Shown here: in pieces, positions 6,784 through 12,246 of the stretch | How positions within the stretch are numbered: position 1 is the first letter of the stretch | How the letters are laid out: every line of letters begins with the position of its first letter | Assembly (NCBI GenBank): GCA_946479475.1 | Contig: CAMLGG010000128.1 | Location: 1-14,610 of the forward strand | DNA: 14,610 bases | Reading direction: 5' to 3' | Source of the DNA: an uncultured Ideonella sp. | Lineage (GTDB): Bacteria > Pseudomonadota > Gammaproteobacteria > Burkholderiales > Burkholderiaceae | Notes under the pieces: model-generated | Databases searched by the model: none | Told to the model about the DNA's origin: nothing | The model's input: only the letters and a program-made list of their open reading frames with translations | Position numbers and translations under genes: made by a program

Positions 6784-7820
6784 CGCTTGACCTCCAGCAG
6801 GTTGGCGCCGAGCAGCACCAGCACGCAGGCGAGCGCCAGGCCGTAGGCCCAGGGCGCCAGGTCGCGCCGGGGGATGGTGTCGTGGTAGACGATGGGCAGG
6901 TTCTCGAGGCGGTCCAGGTCGTCGATCGCCTTTTGCAGGGCGGTCGGGTTCTCGGCCTCGTAGGGGTGATACGGCACGCCCAGCGAGGCGAACCAGCGGT
7001 GCAGCACGTACTCGGGCACGACGTCGACGTTCGCCGGTGGCTCGTCCTTCTCCAGCTTCAGGCCGGGGCTGTTGAGCGAGCGCAGGTAGATCCAGTAGAT
7101 GCCGACGCGGTGCTTGCGCACGAGGTAGCGCAGATGCTCGCGCGTATCGGTGTCGAGCTGGTCGCCGCCATCCGAAACGAGCAGCAGGATGCGGGACCCC
7201 GTGTAGGGGCGGCCCTCGAAATACGAAAGGCCCGAGGCCAGGGCCAGGCCGATGTTGGTCTCGGAAAGGCCGCGGCCGATGTTGCCCGCGGCGATCGCGG
7301 CCTGGATCGCTTCGGGCCGCTGGGTGAAATCGAGCACCCTCATCGGGACGGTGCTGAACATCACCATCCCGAAGCGGTCGTCGGGCCGCCGGGCGGCGAA
7401 CTCGGCGAGCAGACGCCGCGCCGCCTGGCCCTTGGAGTCGCGGTTGCGCGCGTTAGCCAGCCGCGAGTAGTAATCCAGCGCCTCGGGCCCCGTGCCCTTC
7501 ACCGCCCCGCCCGCGGGCGCCGTGGAGCCGGCGAAGCCCTGGTCCATGCTGCGGCTGCGGTCCAGGACCAGCACGATTTCGGCGCCCTTGCCCACGCGCT
7601 CGACGGGGTACTCGGGCCGGTAGGGGCCGCCGATGCCGACCACGATGGCTGCCAGGGCGACCAGGGCCACCACCCTCAATGCGGCGCTCAACGCAGCCGA
7701 TGCCCGGTCGCGTGGCATGAGGGCGGCGGCCGAGTTGCGCAGCTCGTGGGCCACGCCCGGCAACAGGGCCAGCAGTGCCAGCGGCAGCAGCCAAAGGGCC
7801 CAGGGCTGCTCGAGGTTCAT
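6774..7820 (-). CDS. mxaC: MxaC-like von Willebrand factor A membrane protein
   Basis: This 348-residue inner-membrane protein has BatA/BatB-type topology. There is an N-terminal hydrophobic segment (about 7-22), a second at 46-64, a periplasmic VWA domain (about 80-250) and a C-terminal helix (about 324-341) before LEVKRWA. The metal-ion-dependent adhesion site is complete: D87-S89-S91 in LDRSRSMD, T188 in SETNIG and D217 in VSDGGD. MxaC works with MxaA, K and L in calcium insertion or assembly of periplasmic PQQ methanol dehydrogenase. The start ATG at 7820 shares an ATGA overlap with the mxaA stop, with GGGGGA just upstream. The call is supported by domain structure plus the mxaR-S-A-C-K-L order. 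Confidence 0.88.
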   Translation of the reverse strand: MNLEQPWALWLLPLALLALLPGVAHELRNSAAALMPRDRASAALSAALRVVALVALAAIVVGIGGPYRPEYPVERVGKGAEIVLVLDRSRSMDQGFAGSTAPAGGAVKGTGPEALDYYSRLANARNRDSKGQAARRLLAEFAARRPDDRFGMVMFSTVPMRVLDFTQRPEAIQAAIAAGNIGRGLSETNIGLALASGLSYFEGRPYTGSRILLLVSDGGDQLDTDTREHLRYLVRKHRVGIYWIYLRSLNSPGLKLEKDEPPANVDVVPEYVLHRWFASLGVPYHPYEAENPTALQKAIDDLDRLENLPIVYHDTIPRRDLAPWAYGLALACVLVLLGANLLEVKRWA

Positions 7821-8755
7821 CCGGTCCCCCGCTCGGCATTGCGGCACGCCAGGCAGAAGTGCCGCAGCCAGTCGCCCTGCTCCTTCTCGATCACGGGGGC
7901 TGTGCCGCCGAAGAACTGCTCGCGCGAGCGCTGGAAGAAGCGCGCCAGTTCCTCGCGCAGCCCCCCGAACTGCGGATGCTCTGCGACGAAGGCCGCGACG
8001 TCGGATTCGAAGACGACGCGCCCGGCCGTCTGGTTCAGTGCCTTGTGCAACCGGCGGAACGCCTCCTGGCGCTGTGCCGCCTGCGGCTGCGGGCCGAGGT
8101 GGCGCACGGAGCGCCAGGCGACACCGAAGGGACGCCGGCGCGGGCTCCACCAAGGCAGCCACAGGTACACGAAGGCGAGATAGGCCAGCAGGAAGATCGC
8201 GACGGCGCCATAGGCGAACAGGCGAGAGCGGGCACCCGCCGTGTCCAGCAGCGGCGGCGGCTCATCGGGGCGCCACTCGCCCAGGCCTTCGCGGTTCCTG
8301 GCCTCGGGCGGCGTCAGCGGGGAGACCGTCACCGGCCACGCATCCACGCGCAGCTCCTGTTCGCGCGCCACGCCGCGCCCTCTGGGCGAAGGCACGAGCC
8401 TCAGCACCACCGGCGGCAGCTCGAGGGTCCGTACCTCGGGTGGCGAGAGCAGCACCTGGTACTCGAGGGTCAGCCGGTGGCGTCGGCCCGCCGGCCGCCA
8501 CTGGCTGCTGCGCGAGACCCCGTGCAGTTCGACGGCGTGGCCGCGCTGGGTGCTGTCCGGCAGCGAAGCCTCGTCGAGTTCGAGGCCGGCCGGGACGTCC
8601 ACGGTGACGACCCGCACCACCACGTCGCCGACCGAATAGCCGAAGGCACGCGGCTCCTGCGCGCGCACGCTGGCGACCTCCGCGGCGCCGGTTGCATCCA
8701 CTGCGCCGCCGGCCAGGCAGGCCGCGAGGAACGCCGGAGCCAAGACAGCCCTCAT
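7817..8755 (-). CDS. mxaA: MxaA-like methanol dehydrogenase maturation protein
   Basis: This 312-residue protein has a signal peptide or N-terminal anchor (1-25, LAACLAGGAVDATGAAE). A periplasmic beta-rich region follows (about 26-150) with SVGDVVVRVVTVDVPAG and LEYQVLLSPPEVRTLELP. One strong membrane helix lies at about 179-202 (LFAYGAVAIFLLAYLAFVYL). The cytoplasmic C-terminal part has FRRLHKALNQTAGRVVF and ELARFFQRSREQFFGG near 233-284, typical of MxaA. MxaA is required for calcium incorporation into methanol dehydrogenase. The ATG at 8755 lies seven bases after the mxaS stop, with GAGG overlapping that stop codon. With MxaR this is the most family-specific member of the operon. Confidence 0.88.
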   Translation of the reverse strand: MRAVLAPAFLAACLAGGAVDATGAAEVASVRAQEPRAFGYSVGDVVVRVVTVDVPAGLELDEASLPDSTQRGHAVELHGVSRSSQWRPAGRRHRLTLEYQVLLSPPEVRTLELPPVVLRLVPSPRGRGVAREQELRVDAWPVTVSPLTPPEARNREGLGEWRPDEPPPLLDTAGARSRLFAYGAVAIFLLAYLAFVYLWLPWWSPRRRPFGVAWRSVRHLGPQPQAAQRQEAFRRLHKALNQTAGRVVFESDVAAFVAEHPQFGGLREELARFFQRSREQFFGGTAPVIEKEQGDWLRHFCLACRNAERGTG

Positions 8756-8762
8756 CCCGCCC

Positions 8763-9626
8763 TCACGAGTAGAAGTGCCGGGTGACCGCGTCCGCGTCGA
8801 ACCCGCCCTCGATGAACAGCGGCGCCAGCCTTCGCGCCTGGAACAGCTTCAGCAGGGCCTCGCGGCGAGCCTCCTGCTGGGCGAGCCAGCGCTGGCGAAG
8901 CGCAGGGCGCCACCAGACGAGCCGGCGGTGGCCGGTCTCGGGGTCGATCACACGCGCCAGGCCGCTGGCGGCCGTCAGCGCGAACTCGTGCCTGTCCCAC
9001 AGCACCACCGGCACCACGTCGTGCACGGCCAGCGAATCGAGCACCTGCTCGATCAGCGACGGCGGCAGGTGGAAGTCCGACAGCAGGAACACGAGCGAGC
9101 GCTGGCGGCTCAGGTGCCGGTGAGCCTCCAGCAGCCCCTGGGCCGAGCGGCCTTCGGGGCGCAGGTTGCGCAGGCGCCCGGCGACCTGCATCGCCGCTGC
9201 GCGTGCCCTCGTCTGCGGCTGCAGGAAGGCCTCGCGGACCTGGGTGTCGCAACCGACGAAGCCGAAGCTGTCGGCATTGCGCCAGGCCGACCACGAGAGG
9301 CTCTCGGCGAAGTCCGCCAGGACCTGCAGCTTGGGGACGGCCCCTTCGAAGCCCATCGAGGCGGACAGGTCGGCCACCATCGTGACCGGGATCGAGCGGC
9401 GCTCGCTCTGCACGCGCACCAGCCAGTTCCCCAGCGGGTCGCGCAGGCTGGCATGCAGGTCGAGCCGGCGCGGGTCGGGCACGTCCAGCAGCGAGGCATG
9501 GCCGCGGAACTCGAAGCCGCTGGCGCCGCGCGTGCTGCGGTGGCGCCCCGGGAACTGGCCCCGCACCGTGGCCATCACCCGGTAGTGAATCTCTCGGGGG
9601 ATCTCTCGCGGCGAGGCCGTGTCCAT
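8763..9626 (-). CDS. mxaS: MxaS-like DUF58 protein
   Basis: This 287-residue DUF58/VWA-like protein nearly always accompanies a MoxR ATPase. The DUF58 signature region is at about 33-75 (RGASGFEFRGHASLLDVP, then RRLDLHASLRDP). A VWA-like metal site follows, with D86-S88-S90 in VADLSASMGF. LVFLLSDFHLPPSLIEQVLDS lies in the C-terminal half. No membrane segment is evident, so it is probably cytoplasmic and works directly with MxaR. The start is the ATG at 9626, one base after the mxaR stop codon. The frame is open further upstream, but that part is antisense-like sequence inside mxaR. In methylotrophs MxaS is part of the maturation cluster, though its precise activity is not established. Confidence 0.87.
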   Translation of the reverse strand: MDTASPREIPREIHYRVMATVRGQFPGRHRSTRGASGFEFRGHASLLDVPDPRRLDLHASLRDPLGNWLVRVQSERRSIPVTMVADLSASMGFEGAVPKLQVLADFAESLSWSAWRNADSFGFVGCDTQVREAFLQPQTRARAAAMQVAGRLRNLRPEGRSAQGLLEAHRHLSRQRSLVFLLSDFHLPPSLIEQVLDSLAVHDVVPVVLWDRHEFALTAASGLARVIDPETGHRRLVWWRPALRQRWLAQQEARREALLKLFQARRLAPLFIEGGFDADAVTRHFYS

Positions 9627-9627
9627 C

Positions 9628-10650
9628 TCAAGGGGCGGCCACGCCGTGCAGGATGCCGGACAGAAGCGGCCCGGCGATCTCGTGCCGCCGCATCTCGTAG
9701 ACCGGCTGGTAGCAAAGGCGGTGGGCGATGCTCTCGAAGAAGACCGCCTGCACATCCTCCGGGGTGACGTAGCTGCGGTCCTGCAGCCAGGCGCTCACAC
9801 GCGCCGCGCGCAGCAGCATGCTCATCCCACGAGGGCTGGCACCGGCCAGCATCAGCCTGGCAACGTCGAGGTCGGGCAGGCGCACGCCGTAGTCCTGTGG
9901 CGTCGCGGTGGCCTGCCAGAGCGCCAGCGCATAGTCGGCCAGCGCATCGGACGCGCTGATGCTGCGCTGCACGAGCGCGCCTATCTCGTTGAGCGCCTGG
10001 TACTCGACCATCGCGGGCGCGAGCGCGCCGACGAGGCGGTCGGTGTCGTGGAAGCGCGGATCGAACATCAGCGTGCGCCGCTCTTCGGGCGTCGACGGCG
10101 CATCGATGGTGATCTCCATCATGAACCGGTCCCGCGCGGCGGACGAGATCTCGAAGGTCTCCTCGCGCTCCACCCGGTTGCGATCGGCGAACACCAGCAG
10201 GTGCGGCAGCCGGATCTCGCGGTTGAAGGCCGAGATGCTGCGCTCGGCCATGGCGCGCAGCAGCAGCGAGTGCACCTGGGGACGGGCGCGGTTGATCTCG
10301 TTGAAGAAGAAGATGGCCAGGGCCTCGCCATGCGAGATGAGCGGGCCGGGGTCGACCGCGGGGCGCCCGTCACGCCCGATGTGGGTGTAGTAGACGAGGT
10401 CGTTGGGCATGAGGTCTATCGTCCCCTCGATGCGGGCGAAGGCGCCGCCCAGCACCTGGGCGAACGCCCGCAGCAGGGTGGTCTTGCCCACGCCGACATC
10501 GCCTTGCAGCAACACGTGGCCCCGCGCAAAGACGGCGATGTTGACCAGCCGGATGACCCGGGCCTGGCCGATCACCGCCTTGGCCACCTCGGACTCCAGC
10601 GCCAGCGCGCGCTGCCGCCAATCGGACAGCAGCGCCTCGTCTCCATTCAT
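9628..10650 (-). CDS. mxaR: MxaR, MoxR-family AAA+ ATPase
   Basis: This 340-residue chaperone-like AAA+ ATPase is the first gene of the mxa operon. Walker A is GDVGVGKTT (50-58, K56). The Walker B region is LAIFFFNEINRA (111-122), with Asn117 where most AAA+ proteins have Asp. Sensor 1 lies in FADRNRVEREETFEI (154-168), in place of the usual MoxR ATQNPIEQEGT. Sensor 2 and the lid include GASPRGMSMLLRAARV near residue 295. The start ATG at 10650 has AGGG upstream; an extension of 50 residues is possible but looks non-coding. MoxR ATPases pair with DUF58 and VWA proteins, as here, to assist maturation of metal-containing complexes. The divergent spacing from these canonical motifs fits the MxaR subfamily. 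Confidence 0.9.
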   Translation of the reverse strand: MNGDEALLSDWRQRALALESEVAKAVIGQARVIRLVNIAVFARGHVLLQGDVGVGKTTLLRAFAQVLGGAFARIEGTIDLMPNDLVYYTHIGRDGRPAVDPGPLISHGEALAIFFFNEINRARPQVHSLLLRAMAERSISAFNREIRLPHLLVFADRNRVEREETFEISSAARDRFMMEITIDAPSTPEERRTLMFDPRFHDTDRLVGALAPAMVEYQALNEIGALVQRSISASDALADYALALWQATATPQDYGVRLPDLDVARLMLAGASPRGMSMLLRAARVSAWLQDRSYVTPEDVQAVFFESIAHRLCYQPVYEMRRHEIAGPLLSGILHGVAAP

Positions 10651-10694
10651 GCGGCACCCTTTGTCTTTGTCGTGGGGACAGTCTGCGCCGTCCG

Positions 10695-10713
10695 CGGCAC
10701 AGCCCTTGTGCCG
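10695..10713. repeat. 7-bp dyad in the mxaR/effector divergent region
   Basis: CGGCACA-GCCCT-TGTGCCG is a perfect 7-bp inverted repeat with a 5-base centre, 45 bases upstream of the mxaR start. It could be an operator for the mxa operon or a leader hairpin. No convincing sigma-70 or sigma-54 promoter for mxaR was recognised in the 212-base gap. Confidence 0.35.
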
Positions 10714-10785
10714 GCGCGCCCCGTGCCCCGGCAAAGCAAGAGCCGAGCCGTGGTTCGCGCACGCCCTTGCACAGGCAGCGGGAGC

Positions 10786-10847
10786 TTCGCGCCGGCGCAA
10801 GGCCGTTCGGGACGGGTGAAGGCGGCGGGCTCGCCCCGCCCTACCCT
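10786..10847 (+). promoter_or_regulatory. PIP box / hrpII box with -10 element (candidate HrpX/HrpB promoter)
   Basis: TTCGC (10786-10790), 15 bases, TTCGG (10806-10810), 31 bases, TACCCT (10842-10847). Xanthomonas-type PIP boxes are TTCGC-N15-TTCGC with a YANNNT element 30-32 bases downstream. The Ralstonia hrpII box is TTCG-N16-TTCG. Both spacings and the -10 pattern are met, with one departure (final G) from the perfect PIP box. The site reads into the effector-like gene starting at 10863. The implied leader is only about 9 bases, with a weak GGA before the ATG. Confidence 0.6.
10824..10840. repeat. GC-rich hairpin between PIP box and -10 element
   Basis: GGCGGG-CTCGC-CCCGCC is a 6-bp perfect stem with a 5-base loop. 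It lies in the spacer between the second TTCGG half-site and TACCCT. It could be part of a dispersed intergenic repeat, which would make the neighbouring TACCCT match partly incidental. Confidence 0.3.
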
Positions 10848-10862
10848 CGACGCGGATTCATC

Positions 10863-12218
10863 ATGACGAGACTCCTCACGCCTTCTGCGCCGCCGCATGC
10901 CGCCGCGCACCGACCTGCCCCGTCGCCGGCTGCCCCGGGCCCGGCCGCCGTGCAGCCGGGTGGAGCCGGCCCCCTGCCGTCCACCTACCAGGAGCTGCCG
11001 CCCCGCGGCCTGCAGGCGCTGGACAGCGCCACGCTCTCGCGGCGTGCGCCCCTGCCCATCGAAAGCCGCTTGACACCGCATGCGCAGGCAGCGACCGCTC
11101 CCCTGCGGCGTCCCGATCGGATCGCCACGCAGGAGATCCCCCTGGCCGCCTACGTGGCGGCACGGGCGCTGGACGGGCGCAAGGTGGACCCCGAGGACCT
11201 CGACCGGCTCAGGCGCTCGGACGAGTCGCTGCGCGAAGCACGGGCGCTGCTGCCCTTCGGCCGCGGCAATGTCCAGGAGGACCGCAGGCGCGGCTTCGGC
11301 GAAGCCGGCGCGCGCGTGGAGGCGGCCCGCTCGAAGGAACTCGTCGCCCTGGCACCGTCCACCGCGGCCCGGGCCCTCTGGGCGGGGGCCGGGAACTGCG
11401 GCGAGCATGCCGTCGTGACGACCATCGCCCACGCCGGCCGCCTGGACCCCGGATCGGGCGAAGCCGTCGTCATGCTGGGCAACCTGCTGGCCGACCATGG
11501 CTGGGCCGAGTCGGTGATTCCAGGGTCCCGCAAGCTTTCGTCGCTCTGGAAGCCGGACGACAAGGCGATCGTGCTCGACGCGTGGAAGGACGGCCCCGCC
11601 GTCTTTGCACCGGACAGCACGCGCGTGCAGTGGAAGTGGCTCAGCGCCTTCACCTTCATCAAGGTCGACCGGCCGCGAGCCGAACTCCTGGCGCAAGCCA
11701 AGAGCGATGCGCGCCACCTCGCGCTCGAACGCGATCCGCGCACCGTCCCTCCGCTTGCCAACCCATGGGGCCTCCTGCGCGCCCAGCCGGGCGTCAGCGA
11801 AGCCTTCGTGCAGCGGGCACTCTCGAGGCCGGTGCCGGCCGAGGAGGCGCTCGCCGTGGCCTTCAAGGGCCACCCCGCACCGGACGGTGGGGCCACCGTC
11901 CTGCCGGCAGAGCTCCGCAAGGAGATCGTCGTGGCCGGGGTGGCGCGCGAGTTCCTCGGGGAGCCGCAGCCTTTGGAAGCCACTGCGCCCGGCAAGGGCC
12001 GCGTTCGAACGGCGGCCGAACAGGCACCGGCGCTCACGGCCGCCATCGGCCAGCTCGGGCAGGTGCAGGTGCGGCACGCCTTGCCCTGGCTGCCTCCGTC
12101 CTTCGGCGGCCCCTTCACCCCCGGCCCGCCCGTCCAGCCGCGCCTGGTGACCCGGCCGGTGCGCAGCGACGCCCGCGAAACCACCAGCCGCCCCGCCGCC
12201 GCGCCGGCCATCGGTTGA
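10863..12218 (+). CDS. Effector-like protein with putative Cys-His-Asp (papain/transglutaminase-like) domain
   Basis: This 451-residue protein was not assigned to a named family. Residues 1-50 are rich in Pro, Ala, Ser and His with no Asp or Glu before E44, the composition of type III secretion signals, and no hydrophobic Sec signal is present. The middle holds a candidate catalytic series: C179 in AGNCGEHAVVTTIAH, H212 in LADHGWAESVI and D239 in AIVLDAWKDGPAVFA, with WKWLSAF just after. Order and spacing (33 and 27 residues) resemble papain- or transglutaminase-like toxins and effectors with Cys-His-Asp triads. The C-terminal third has helices (SEAFVQRALSRP, PAELRKEIVVAGVAREFLG) and ends in a Pro-rich tail. 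The ATG at 10863 is preferred; a TTG at 10767 in frame would read through the PIP box. Divergent from mxaR, convergent with the receptor gene. The effector role is inferred from promoter, N-terminus and active-site pattern together. Confidence 0.75.
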   Translation: MTRLLTPSAPPHAAAHRPAPSPAAPGPAAVQPGGAGPLPSTYQELPPRGLQALDSATLSRRAPLPIESRLTPHAQAATAPLRRPDRIATQEIPLAAYVAARALDGRKVDPEDLDRLRRSDESLREARALLPFGRGNVQEDRRRGFGEAGARVEAARSKELVALAPSTAARALWAGAGNCGEHAVVTTIAHAGRLDPGSGEAVVMLGNLLADHGWAESVIPGSRKLSSLWKPDDKAIVLDAWKDGPAVFAPDSTRVQWKWLSAFTFIKVDRPRAELLAQAKSDARHLALERDPRTVPPLANPWGLLRAQPGVSEAFVQRALSRPVPAEEALAVAFKGHPAPDGGATVLPAELRKEIVVAGVAREFLGEPQPLEATAPGKGRVRTAAEQAPALTAAIGQLGQVQVRHALPWLPPSFGGPFTPGPPVQPRLVTRPVRSDARETTSRPAAAPAIG

Positions 12219-12223
12219 GGCTG

Positions 12224-12246
12224 GCGCTCAGATCGGATCAGAGCGC
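12224..12246. terminator. Near-palindrome between convergent genes, possible bidirectional terminator
   Basis: GCGCTC (12224-12229), A, GATC, G, GATC, A, GAGCGC (12241-12246) is a 23-base palindrome broken only by the opposed A/A pair and the central G. As RNA it gives 6 pairs, one mismatch, 3 pairs and a 3-base loop. It begins six bases after the effector-like stop codon and covers the receptor stop codon at 12238-12240. No T-tract follows on either side, so a classic intrinsic terminator is not proven. Confidence 0.45.

Noticed and set aside
10754..10790. Alternative PIP pairing using TTCGC at 10754-10758 with TTCGC at 10786-10790
   Set aside because: The spacing is 27 bases rather than 15, so it does not fit the HrpX/HrpB site rule.
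10767..10862. TTG start giving the effector-like protein 32 extra residues
   Set aside because: It has no ribosome binding site and would place coding sequence across the candidate PIP box and -10. The ATG at 10863 is simpler, although its predicted leader is short.
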